Origin: Blastobasis lacticolella
Lineage: Eukaryota > Arthropoda > Insecta > Lepidoptera > Blastobasidae
Assembly (NCBI GenBank): GCA_905147135.1
Contig: LR990058.1
Coordinates: 12,499,349-12,563,348, forward strand
DNA: 64,000 bases
Direction of reading: 5' to 3'
The notes below the pieces were generated by a model. That model did no database searches, was not told the origin of the DNA, and saw only the letters and a list, made by a program, of their open reading frames with translations. This document shows positions 1 to 11,555 of the stretch, piece after piece. The translations under genes were made by a program, and so were the position numbers. Numbering within the stretch: position 1 is the first letter of the stretch; each line of letters begins with the position of its first letter.

Positions 1-3000
1 ATATGGTAGGCAAACAGGCAAGCGGGCCACCTGAAGAAACAATAACGGCTTATTTGATATTTCCTTGGGGTTTTCTTATTGCTACACTGGCCAGGACGCA
101 AAAAGCGATACTTAAATTAGCCATATAAAATTTCAACAAATCTTAAACAAATAAAAGTGCGAGGGCTAGTAGGACTTGCATACGAAGGGTCCCGGATATT
201 TTTAATGCTACAGCATGCGGAACCTCGGTATCCGAGTCCGACTCACATTTGAGTAGTTCTTTTTCTACCCTAAAAAGAGAGTAGATACTAAATGGCCTCC
301 CTGAAATAATAACATTAGTTCTACATAATTTTTAACCAAACAACTGACTTGAGATTTAGAATGGTTTGAATCGCAAAACCTGCATTGTATATCAATCTAG
401 AATAAAATCTAAAACTAAAATTTCTTGAAATGAAATTAACTGCACATTTAAAAGTATCTGACAAAATATTTTAAACATTTTACCATATACTAATTAAATT
501 GCCATTTGAATTATTATCTGTATGATAATAAAGATCCTGTTCTCTTTGTTTCTTCCTGCGACCCTTCAATGTTCTACGTCGAGGCATGATAGAAGTGTAT
601 GTGAAATATACCTGAAAGTTAAAAAAAAAAACAAAAAAAAACTGAAAGGGATTTTTTATACCGTGATGCAACTAGGATTAGTTAGTTTAATAAAATGTAC
701 TTACTTTTTTAAGCCAATAGGTGAGAATAAGTCAATTCAAATTTTATTATTTACGGCACATATATTTATTTATTGGATCAATTTTATTATACAATCAATG
801 TATCAATGCACATTATAAATTACTTATTTTTCGCCCCAGACAAACTATCTCTTATGTTTCATTCGACCAGAATCTTTTATGTTTTTGACATGTCCCTATG
901 AATCGTAGCAGAAACAAATACGTTCTTTCTTTGTCAACCTTTCTAGTCTTGGGAACATACACTAAGTAAAAAAATATTAGGAGCTCCGTAAATCCCTAAT
1001 AAGTCATAAGCTCGTGTAAAACTTTTTACTGGTTCTTCTTAGGCGACAATATCTATCTACTCTGCGGACTATGCCACTGTTTGATCGTCGTTATATTAGT
1101 TTACGTTTTATATTCACATTAGGACCCTGTAAACAACGTTTTATTTTAGTAATAAATATTATTTGTAAATGTTAGTACTTCTCTAAATGAACTCCCAACT
1201 ATACCAAATTTCAGACTCCCTGTGGCGTGAGGTGCTTAAAAAGGATGATATTTCCCATTTCAATGTGTTTTAATTGTGTGTAACTAGGAACTTAATTTTA
1301 AATGGTTACATTGAGTTGCAAAAACCTTCTTTAAAGTTAATGAATAACATAATAATATACCTACATTTTTTTTTATCTCCGTTTATCACCAGATATTTTA
1401 TAATATATTTTAGGGTACCATGGTAATAACTCGCATTATTAAAATGTGAAATGGAATGGGCAGCCGTAGCAGCCGCTTTGGTGGGTGTCATAGAGCCTAT
1501 TCATTTTACCGGTTTAAAATATCTGATAATAACCGCAATAGTTTAAAACATTGCGTATCGCAATATGGATCGCAAGAGATTAATGGAAGCATTAAGAACT
1601 CTAATGAAGCTCCTTGCAATTTAACTGTGTAGCTTTGGCGAAACCTGGCCTGTATAAAAACCCAAGGAAATATCAAATTAAGAGTAACGTTTTTTATCAT
1701 TCTGCACTCTTCCTCCAACTTTAGCTGTCAAATCTCAGACTCATCTGTGTGGCGAAATGTGCATAGAATGGGAAAGATTTCTCGTCACATATTAATATCT
1801 ATTTATTCTAGACTAGCATAGGCCGTGTCGAGGGCTGGCACAGAAACATGCGATGCGACATCTCAACGCTTCTACGTTGCACACAGCGTTTTCTTTTTCT
1901 TTAATTTTTCTTCTTTGCTTTTTTATGTCTTCTTATCAATATCACTAGTGTGCTAGTACGAAATACGTGCAGTACGATTGACGATCGACGAAGAAATGGT
2001 CACCCGGCCGTGGAAGAAAAACGCCTTGCCGTACGAACTCACACCTGTGCATCGCGTTTTCCTGCGTTGCGAATTCATGCAGGCATCGCGCCGCGTCGCA
2101 TATTTGTGTGCCAGTCCTTATTGCTGTACACTTAAATAAACTATTCTTACACTAACATGCAACAAGTTTTCAATTTTCCTGTTCGTTACAGAAGGACCCG
2201 GCCAACTAAGAACATAGACAAAACCCAACACCACAAGCCCAATTCCAGATTCATGCGTAAAACAACCTCGCAGAGCTCCTTTCACAGGATAAAGATACAA
2301 GACCGGCATCAGTCAGCAAAGAGTGTGTCTTTGGTGAAGGATGGGAGCTATGCTGGCAACGGCTGCGCGGCAAACACGCGTGGAACTGACACTTGCCTAT
2401 TGTACTGTCTGTGTGGACGGTGCGCGTTCTCAGTAGGTTTGAGTCGAGCTCTAAGTTCCCCGTTCCCATTTTCGGCGGGCGCACTCTGCGACGCAGTTCC
2501 TACCCTCGCTGAAGACCGTGTTTTAACCATTGTTGACGAGCGACCATCTCATGTCAACTGAAAATTCATCAGTCCGAAAACGGACAAACGCTATAAAACG
2601 GCTCATACAAGGTTTAGAGGTTTTCTGGAAAATTTCTTCGACGTCTCAAACGCAACCGAGCCGCGTGCCGCCTATTTCTCTTACGTGGGACGGGAAGTGA
2701 AAGGGTTAGGGATGCTAAGACATCTGCAATTGAATAACTAATAAATTTTAGTCGTCAATGGTTAAAACATGTCATACAGCTCTATTAAATAAACAAACCA
2801 CATGGTACAATGAATAAAAAATTGTGTGATTTTGGTATATAATGGCGGTCCCTCTAAAATTTAACAAATTATTCCACTGCAGCTGTGAAGCAACATCACT
2901 AAGGAGAAAAATGTATTATCAAACTTTTGTAATATGTGAAGACGTAAAACATCACGAAGACAGGATCTAAATGGTAAGAGAAATAAGTCCTGTCAATGAA

Positions 3001-4250
3001 ATTTTCCAGAAAATAATGAACATTAAAACTTTCACAAATAAATTATCAAAAATAATTAAATCGGAAATACTTGGGGGTATGTACCTATTCCAAAATACAC
3101 AACTAAAAAGAGGACCACCTTATGATATTTTTTTTTTATTATAAATAATTGTCTGGGAATCAGGATTGTCATGAAAAAGAACTGCCTTTACCCATTTTTC
3201 AGAATAGGTAGACAATTTTGATCAAAACTTTAAGGAACAGTGACAATGTATTTAGGGATTCGTGTTTCGACGTCGTTTTTTCTTTTATATTTAAGGCTTT
3301 TTTGGCTTCCAAGATACATCTTAGGAAGCAAAAAAAGATTTACACTTACATAAAGCCACATTTTTTGGGGAAAATCGCGTATATTGTTCTGTATGTGTGT
3401 GTTGAAATAAAACCATTCTATAATAAACTAGTCATAGTCTAGCACTTTCGCTGCGAATCCGAAAAGAGGAGTCAGGCGCGGTTCTAACAAAACACAGCCA
3501 GATGAGTCGTGCGCACAGCTGTATAGCCGCTGAAAAATAACATACACGTGTGCGAACGCCCGGCCAGCTGAGTCCGCGTTGGACCGACGCGAGTGCCAAA
3601 CGAGTCCGCACGCAATCGCGTAGCGCCAACTTTGTATGGACCGGCGAATGGAGTCGACCTATGTTGAGGCTGCCGCAGGGAACGATCTAGACGAAAAACC
3701 GTCCTCATGTATGGAGGTTGGACAAATTTCCAAGTTGATTGTTATTTTCTATGTACCTAAGCAAATCATCATTATTTAAAATAAATCCGCTTAAAAGTAG
3801 CTTTAAAGCTTTTGGCCCCAAAGGTCCCGTTTTTTGGTTAGATAAATTTGGTAAAGATCACGAAATCAGTGTCCTACTAATCTATTGCTAAATTGAATTC
3901 TACAAAATTCTTTACAAATTTCGCTATATACGCTTTTTTAAATTCCCAACCGTTTACGAACAACACACGCAGTTGTGGCAGCCGGAAAAATACAATTTTT
4001 AGGGAATTGTATGAAAATTATAGTCATAATTTCATGTTTCAGTCAACTCAGCCAGCGGGCTAAATCTATTTGTATGTGATATTAACAGTTTTGGTTTTTT
4101 ACATTTATTTGTGCTGTAAGACCAGAATTTCATGATTGTAAGTCATTGATAAGGATCCTATACATCTTAATAAAGTTGCTTTGTGAGTATCAAGACATAT
4201 CAATCAGCTTGTTGGAAATTTGCCCAACCTCTTTGTATTTTCCCTGTGCT
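1..4250. other. No confident gene; scattered repeat fragments
   Basis: The first 40 bases (GGCAAACAGGCAAGCGGGCC) look like a dispersed repeat end. 1860-2560 and 3430-3720 are GC-rich blocks with unsupported ORFs; 3498-3518 is shared with 13914-13935. A weak candidate exon on the minus strand at about 615-485 has a polypyrimidine tract, an AG, and codons for MPRRRTLKGRRKKQREQ. I could not connect it to anything. Confidence 0.5.
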
Positions 4251-4254
4251 ATTA

Positions 4255-4365
4255 TCCTAATCCTAACTACCTATCCTAATAAAAATATTATATGTAAATG
4301 CGAAGGAACGATGTCTGTCTTACTTTTTCACGGCTAAACTATTGAGCCAATTTTGACCAAACGTG
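4255..4365 (+). repeat. Dispersed repeat fragment, possibly Helitron-derived
   Basis: TTTTTCACGGCTAAACTATT followed by GAGCCAATTTTGACC resembles a sequence found many times in lepidopteran genomes, often assigned to Helitrons. The assignment is from memory and tentative. Confidence 0.35.
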
Positions 4366-4407
4366 AGAGTGACATCCTTGAGAATCCTGCACAGCTAGAA
4401 CAAGGGT

Positions 4408-4552
4408 GTTCACGACATCGCTCACGCCGCGAGAGTGCCTATGATTGCCAGTCTCTCATTACTAAAATGAAAGAGATAGGTAGCAGGATCTCTGTCGCGT
4501 CGTTTCTCGATTAACGCGCACGAGAGCTCACTTGTTCTACCCGTGCTGAGAT
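4408..4552 (+). repeat. Half copy of the long-palindrome element
   Basis: Contains the same order of motifs as the arm at 47232-47373 (CGCCGCGAGAG, then AATGAAAGAGATAG, then CGCGCACGAGAG). It is more diverged than the copy at 17.3 kb. Confidence 0.5.
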
Positions 4553-4659
4553 AGAAATTATGTGACGTCACCATGAGTTCAACATGGCGGCGAACGCGAT
4601 AAAAAAGTGTAGTCGAGGCGGACGAAGTCGCGGACAGCCAGCTAGTCAAGTTATAAAAT

Positions 4660-6550
4660 TATTTTGGCACAATAACATATCTTAGGTAGGATTAGTCATA
4701 TAAAATACATAATACAAACAGATTACACATTTATATCAGCTTGAAATAATTTATAATTAAAATTGCAGAATGGTGATGAAAGTCATATCTGAACAGCATA
4801 AATATTATTACTCAAGCTGCACGTTCACTGCATGTAATGTGGGGGGGGAGGGAGTGTCATTATCAGTGATATTATGTGATAATGCTAATGCAAAAAAATA
4901 AAATGCAAACGAAAATAAAAAGGACACAGTTCCATTGGACAGGTTTTGTTATAGGACAATACTCCCACGTAAAATTTAAGTCACAAGGGAGTTATCATTT
5001 TCTGTTTCAACTCCCATATCTTTGATTTTACATCACCTCAATGGATCTGAGATAAGTATTTCAATCTTTTCACAATCTGTCTCTCTTTTGTATGGGAGCC
5101 ATCAACAATACCACGGACTAACTCATCAGCCTGCCAACTAAGGCTATTTTAATGCATCACTGCCACTGTTTCTTAAAATTTAGGTAAATTAAGTCTACCT
5201 ATTTAGATATGTTCTGGTAATAAAACCCAGCATATGTAGGCCCTGGGTATGTTAAATTTTGTTCTGGCTTAATCTTTTTAGGGAAGTTTTAATTTACATT
5301 GGTACCTACTTTAAAATATGGCTGGTCCATTTACAAGAGATAGCTGATGGCAGGAGTTAAAAGCTATTGTCAAAGCACTCAGACCAATGATAAAAAATTA
5401 TTCACACAATTAATTGGTATTATTTATAATGAATGCATGCAATTGAATATGAATTTTATTAATTTTAAATTATGCCAGAACAAAAACACTGCACCTATTT
5501 CATTACAAAACATGGGTATGTTATTTTTTTACTGAAAACCTGAATCATACACGAGAATGAAAAAATATTTATTACTGAAATAGGCTAGCAATATCTTCAA
5601 ATGTAAAAAAAGAACTAACAAGGGAAAGCTTATAAAGGTATTGACCCTTGTGGTTTAGGTAAAAAAAATACCATGTGATAGGTACCTATGTAAATTTTAA
5701 AATGAATAAGCTTTTCTAGCTAGAAAAAATAGGTACTATACCGCAAAACGAATTTAAAAAACAAAACAAATTAGACAATCGTACAGTGTAAAAATAATAA
5801 ACGAAAATCTATTTTCAAATCAACTTGAACCCAGTTACCTACCACCACGTTCAATAGGTACCTACTTCGTAAAATCGTGTTTACAAAGTATTCAAACAAT
5901 CCGGAATTTTAGTAACTACATACAGACTTGAGAATTTTAGGACACATGCTAGGTATTTATTCATAAATTGTTAAAACTACCTAATAAATAACTTATAATT
6001 ATTTGCTATCGAAAACGTATACAAAAATTAACCAATATGGATGTCCTAAATACAAATCAAGTTGTACTCACCATGATATAGCGTTACCGTAATCGTAATA
6101 TCTACTCATATTAATTTTAATTGATATTAACTACACAACATTGAAATACAAATATATTATTTACGAAATCTATCATTCACAAACTTCACAAAACGCCATA
6201 ACTTGACGCTCGGTGCGACTCCGACGCCATATTGATCATAGACTAAATATATTTTTTATTTCTCAGTGAAAATACTTTGAATGTTTGTATCTTTCTAGCA
6301 TATTTCGATGCAGTTATGAATCACACAGTATAAATTAAACGTACAATAACTACAAATATATAATAAAAGGGAGAAATACTCATAGGATTACTTTTATTTC
6401 GTACCATATTTTTGTAGGACGGGACATGGGCGGAAATACATCATAAACATAAACAACAGAGTTGTCGTTTCCGCTTCCTATTTAATCGTGCTGTACCATA
6501 TCCATGAAGCATTTTCTTGAAGTTAACCTTGGATTGAACCGAAAGCGCAA
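4660..6550. other. AT-rich stretch with nothing recognised
   Basis: Only short ORFs with no family signs. GTAGGTACC-type words recur (for example 5300, 5680 and 5860), a common lepidopteran bias. Confidence 0.5.
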
Positions 6551-6554
6551 CGAG

Positions 6555-6835
6555 ATTGTTTCATTTATCATCACAGCCCCTAACAGTCCACTGCAGGACT
6601 TAGGGCCTCTCCCACGAATGGGGAGGTTATTGCCATAATCTCCGCGCTTGGCAGGTGGGTTGGAGATCGCAGTGTTTGAATATAACAATGGAAAATGCTG
6701 TTGCCCACTTTCCAGACTACGGAGACTCTTGATCTTTTGCCTCGAACACATTAGTCGCCTTGTACGACACCCATCAGTGTAAGGGGTTGGTGCTATTCTA
6801 CTCTGCCGGACACCACACGGCCATTGTTTCATTGC
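6555..6835 (-). repeat. SINE-like element (family S), copy 1
   Basis: On the minus strand it begins near GGCCGTGTGGTGTCCGGCAG and contains GTGTCGTACAAGGCGACTAA. It ends GCAGTGGACTGTTAGGGG with a TGATGATA tail. Related copies in this window: 31975-32237 and 56974-57197 (plus), 21945-22110 (plus, 5' truncated), 48077-48370 (minus, two pieces), 39955-40135 (two pieces head to head), 42340-42390 (minus). No coding capacity. Confidence 0.7.
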
Positions 6836-7079
6836 ACTGAAAATGCTATATACAGAACTGTGCTAACCATTTTCTGGTCTAATAGCTGGTCTTTCCACAC
6901 TTGACTTGTACGACACAAGTTAGTGAAAGAGGCCGTCTTCGTACTTTGCACAAGAAGCTTGTAGTTAAACAAAAATAATCAGAAAAAGATTGTCGACTCG
7001 TGTCTTCTGCTTCATCCTTCTTAGGGCTGAGCCTTGTTAAGGGGATAGAATCTAGAGCACTTGGTCTTTAAGGGGGTGG

Positions 7080-7980
7080 CGTCTTCTTCACCACCCCCGC
7101 GGTTAAGCGCAGTGGATGTGGATTATACGTGGTGATGCTACCACTGTTGTGGCATCGCCAGCGCGGCGGCTACGCGGTATATCGTCAAACTGGGGCCCAA
7201 CCGCCTAACTCGCCATCTTCAAGCAAAATCGCACTGACGTCACCTATTAGATGTGACGTCATTGCGATACCTATTGCCTAAAGATGTGATACAATGATGC
7301 GTGCAATTCAGATGGCTGCAGAAAGGATGGTTTTGCAGGCGGCCGGGGGTCCCATCCGGTGTGGAGTACCTTGACATCTTACTTACATCTTAGGCTTACA
7401 GCTCCTAGCATTACAGCCAATGTACGCAGCGCATCGCCAGCGATTCGTAAGTTCGGCGCTCCTGGGGTTGGAAATGAATGAAAGGAAATGGGCACCCTCC
7501 GGTATAGCGGTTGGGAGGGAGGAGGTGAACTCTCATGAGTACCAGCCGGCCGGCCGGACTGGTTATGCACGACTCGCCAAAAAGGGACCTAGGCGCATAC
7601 GTGCTAAACACCCCCTGGGAGCACCTGTAGCCATAAGGGCCTTTCAGGTTTCATCGGATGCTACACCCCGTAGGGACGGGGTGCGCTCAACGTCACTCCT
7701 TACGGAGCATACGCTGGAGAATTTATAGCGAGACCCCAGAAGGGGGTCCCGCTGCTGTTGATTGGGATTGGGGGCCTACGGGGGCCGCTGAAACAGCAGG
7801 GAGGGGCTCTGTCGAGTCGTCCTGAGCCTCCAGGAGGAGGTTCAGGGCGCTCGACAGTTCGTACGAACTGTCAAATATTATAATATTAATTTCGATCAGT
7901 CGGTCAAGTTGAATCTGAACTATTGACTCAAGGATCACGATTCGTTTTCCGGTTGGGCCCATCAGTTTTACCGACACATC
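7080..7980 (-). repeat. GC-rich repeat debris, probably LINE 3'UTR
   Basis: A GC-rich stretch unlike its surroundings. On the minus strand it contains GGTCCCTTTTTGGCGAGTCG and CCGTCCCTACGGGGTGTAGC, wording that recurs in lepidopteran LINE tails. Part of the left side (CCAACCGCCTAA) is echoed at about 55028. An 84-codon ORF at 7723-7977 (minus) is unrecognised and probably belongs to the element. Confidence 0.4.
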
Positions 7981-8211
7981 CCAAGTACATATGTCCCGAA
8001 TCAGTTAGTAACTATGTCTCAGAAGAAAAAATTCGCTTCGCTTATACACAATAATCAAAGAACTAATGCTAAGTATTCGTGCGTTCGATCTCATCAACAG
8101 CTGCATCGGTATCGCAAATTCGCAATCCGTCGCCACGAACAAATTATAGCGGTGGTGGTAAAACATAAAACAAAAATAAAAAGCAAGTCTATAAGTATAT
8201 AGGTTCAAATG

Positions 8212-8217
8212 TTTATT
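8212..8217 (-). terminator. Polyadenylation signal of the GH20 gene
   Basis: AATAAA on the minus strand lies about 30 bases after the stop codon at 8247, giving a very short 3'UTR. Confidence 0.55.
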
Positions 8218-8246
8218 AAAAAAAAAGAAATTTTGCGGTGCTTTTT

Positions 8247-10330
8247 TCACTCACAAGTATATGAGTTGTGACTGCACCACATGGACCACAGGGGCGTGGC
8301 GTTGATGCCTCGAGCCAACAGCCGAGATCGGTGCAAGTCTAGCCGACCTTGGACGATCTTTGTTGCGCCTTGTGCGATATCGCTCCACAGCCGCTCTGCA
8401 AGTGCAGCGGCGCGCGGCCATAGACGACCGTCTAGCTCGTTCGCGGCAGCGGTATGCGACCACATTGTACCCTCACCTCCCAGCACTATTCCCGGAGTCC
8501 TGGCTCCAACCCATGGCCTATGTTCGTACATTTTCTGCCAAGTGTTATAAGGCACATTACTCACTTCCTCGTACCAAACTCCTAGGCCACTATTCAAATC
8601 CCACTTTTCTTCGTTCGATATTATTATCCGTATCCCTTGCATGTAATTAAGGTTAAAATCAGATTTGAACATCTGCAAACACAATGCGTGGGCGTAACTT
8701 CGTAAATCTGTTTTTAAGTATTCAGCCAACTGTGAGGACCAAAAGATTGTAATATTCGGCAAATGGCCGTTGGCTAAATGGAGCCGCCGAAGCGCATGCT
8801 TCATAAATCCAAGCCAGAGCTCTATCGAATGATCACGAGCACCTTTAATGTTATCCTCCCAGCATTGCATTGATATTTCACTTCCACCTATATGAAACAT
8901 GTCGTCTACTTCTGTTATAGTTATGATGTCTTCATAAATCGACTCTAGGATATCGAATACTTTTATGTTTTTGGGATTGAGATGTCCACAAGGGGGATCA
9001 GTGCAATACGGGGACCCTGATTCCGCTGGGTTGTCTTCTAGACAGTAAGTGATGTCATCGGCTTCGGTGTTCGTTTTATTGGCTACTTTCCATTCGTAGC
9101 CCACATGGGCTGGCGCATCGATTTCTATTAAAACCCGAATACCGCGCAGTTTAGCACGCTGCACTAAGTTGTACATGTCCATCGTAGTGTACTTATCATA
9201 ACTCTCATATTCATCACTTGATATTTGTGACGTGCTTCGCATTTTCAGGGGAAACGACTGTGAATCACTAATATGCCAGTGAAATGTATTAAACTTACAA
9301 GCAGCCATTGCATCTATCATCCTCATCAAATCACTCATGGGGTAGAAGGTCCGCGCTGTATCCAACATGAGGCCACGATAACTAAATTTAGGTGAATCAA
9401 ATACTTCTGCCTTGCTTAAAATCATTAAGCTGCCCAAGTAAGGGTCATACCAGATAAGCTGTAGCAGAGTTTCTAAAGCACGCACAGCACCACAAAAAGA
9501 CTTTGCATTAATATCTGCATGAAGAGCTAATGTCGTGGATATTACATAAACGCGGAGTTCATAACTTTCGTCAGTAGTAATTGTCATCCTGGGGTCTCCA
9601 TCACCTACTACGGTTACATACAAGTCTACAGCTCGCCAATCTCCAATTCCTTGAGCTCTACGCCCAATCTTGAGTAAGTCTTGACGGAACAATTCGAAAG
9701 CCTGGACAATATGATCATGAACATCTTGAGTTGGCGCTGCTGCACTGCGAAGTTTAAAATGGTCCGCGCGTATTGACACCGCCACAGAAAGCAGATTAAC
9801 GGTACCTGTTGGTTGTGGCCACAGCTGCATAGGCGAACATAACATATTACAAGTATACAGAGACTGCAATTTCAACGGATTTTCTGCACGCGAAGGTACA
9901 CATCGCTCATTTATACAATCCCACGTCCATAAGGGCAACCTGTAGGTATTAGATTAATTTTATTAAACTACATAAGTTAAAACAAGAAATCTTTAATAAT
10001 AATAATATACCGTCACGGGGTAGATGCCAATCGGCTCCCGAAACTGGGTACTGAGAGACCTAACTAGCCTGGCATAAGTGGCTGGGCACTCAGCACACCT
10101 AACGAGTGACGAGCCTCAAAATACGGTCACCCATCTAGTTCCCAGACTCTGTGAGTGTTGCTTAACCGTGTTGTCTCGCAAGCACGCTGCAAGTATTATA
10201 TAAAATCCGCAGTTTGAGTACCTACGTTTACTTACTGGGTTTCATCTTCATATATCGCTGATAATTTTGAATTTACTGATAACAATAGTAACAACAAGAA
10301 GTAAATATTAACATTAATGTTACGCGACAT
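8247..10330 (-). CDS. Secreted GH20 beta-N-acetylhexosaminidase-like protein, probably catalytically impaired
   Basis: Two coding exons on the minus strand, 10330-10236 and 9939-8247, join in phase (codon CA|G) to give 595 aa, the usual length of insect chitooligosaccharidolytic beta-N-acetylglucosaminidases. Exon 1 encodes a signal peptide: a short polar start, then a run of leucines at residues 11-17. Exon 2 carries the GH20 N-terminal domain and then the TIM barrel: YRGLMLDTAR (about 219-228), FHWHISDSQSFP (about 251-262), LIEIDAPAHVG (about 302-312), GGEGTMW (519-525) and WPRAAALAERLW near the C-terminus. Active family members hydrolyse terminal GlcNAc from chitin oligomers or N-glycans. 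Here the catalytic Asp-Glu pair reads Ser385-Glu386 (GGSE). The usual Tyr-Leu-Asp of the sugar pocket appears to be Asp-Leu-Asn (479-481). The fold is certain from the motifs; activity is doubtful. The gene is divergent from PHAX. Confidence 0.92.
10012..10196 (-). repeat. 5S-rRNA-like SINE in the GH20 intron
   Basis: Read on the minus strand, this stretch contains GGTTAAGCAAC and, about 25 bases on, GATGGGTGACCG. They match the A-box and C-box neighbourhood of the 5S rRNA internal promoter in the right order. The rest does not look like a full 5S gene, so this is best read as a 5S-headed SINE (SINE3-like) or a 5S pseudogene. It fills most of the only intron in the GH20 gene. Confidence 0.5.
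10236..10330 (-). CDS. Exon 1 of the GH20 gene: signal peptide
   Basis: Ninety-five bases starting at the ATG at 10330 encode 31 residues plus two bases. They include a hydrophobic Leu-rich core ending near Ser-Val-Asn-Ser, typical of a secretory signal. The exon is followed by a GTAAGT donor. The matching acceptor lies just before 9939. This exon explains the start, because the long exon itself has no good ATG near its 5' end. Confidence 0.85.
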
Positions 10331-10694
10331 TTTGGATTTCAGTAGCTTCTAATCTTTTCATTGCAAACCAAAGTTTGGAAGCCTGTAGAAAATAATATAA
10401 AAAATTTAAGGAATTTATAACAGAAATGATTTTACATGATAAAAGTTAAAAAAGACTCGTCCGCTTACGGACATATAATAATAGTTCATAAATAAATTCT
10501 CTTTGATGTCTTTCAGTTTATCACATAGCTTGCGCACGGCGCCATCTACATTACTGAAGATATGGCTGAATATAAAAAATATCTTTACCTAACTCTGTGT
10601 TAATTAAAAAATATAATACGATGTTGCCAACTAAACACATGTACTAAATAAGACGGGTAAAATGAAAGAAAATGAAGCAACCCTTGGCAGCTCA

Positions 10695-10844
10695 GGGGGC
10701 TTACCATGAACTCTTATAGCAGGACCTTAACAGAACTGCCCTGCATAGAACAAGACAGCGCTATGCATGTCACATAAGCTTGTCTCGTTCAAACTGAAAG
10801 CAATTCTGTTTAGGTCCTGCTATAAGAGTTCATGGTAAGCCCCC
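10695..10844. mobile_element. Short inverted-repeat element (MITE), 150 bp
   Basis: Bases 10695-10739 and the reverse complement of 10844-10800 match over 45 positions with two mismatches. Each begins GGGGGCTTACCATG. The loop is about 60 bases. It sits in the shared 5' region between the GH20 gene and PHAX, so it may lie close to one of the promoters. Confidence 0.8.
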
Positions 10845-11555
10845 AGGCTGGCCCGTTGAAAAAAAAAAGAACTCGTGGCAACCGCGGCCGCCACCGCTCA
10901 CAATCGGTTGGGTGAACTTTGGTGTCTCATTTATTTATTTATTTGTATGGCACTAATACCCGAGTCCCTAATTATAACCTACAAGTTATATCTAAATTCT
11001 TCACACATGGGGTGCGTTTTAAAAGAACAAATCCAAAAATCTCTAGTATATTTCCGCTTCGGACATTCGTGGTTGATATGATGGGTGGTCTGCACGAACA
11101 GGAGCACCGCAATCGCACGCTGTAAAATTTCGCCAACCACACCAGCAGGTCTATTGGCAGGAATTTGACATATAATAATTGAATACGTTATATGCACCTT
11201 AAAAAATAGAAATAATAAATAGGTTGTAACTTTAGCTTTTAGTAGCCTTGTCCAATTTCTTTGGTACCATCCAAAGAGTATAGAAACACTACGTTAAACC
11301 ACCATTCACCCATGGTCCTTGGCACTAAATAGAAAATATTTCTTTGCTATTTTATGAAAAAAAATAAAAGAATACGTTTGGGGAAATTCAAGAAATTACA
11401 TCTGGCAACCCTTGTGAGTGGCATGACTGACAGCTGTCTGTTGTCTGCTGTCTGTAGCCAAGTTGCAAGAAAAGTGATAAAAGGCGGATTTGGAGTATTT
11501 CTACAAATTACGTTCATGTGCTTGTATTATATCTCTTCAATTACCCTCCACGAGC

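Noticed and set aside
480..671. Minus-strand ORF encoding a basic MPRRRTLKGRRKKQREQ segment
   Set aside because: An acceptor-like site precedes it, but no partner exon could be found in the window, so it is noted only as a weak exon candidate.
2157..2561. 134-codon ORF on the plus strand
   Set aside because: No family signs, mixed composition, a competing ORF on the other strand and no splice context.
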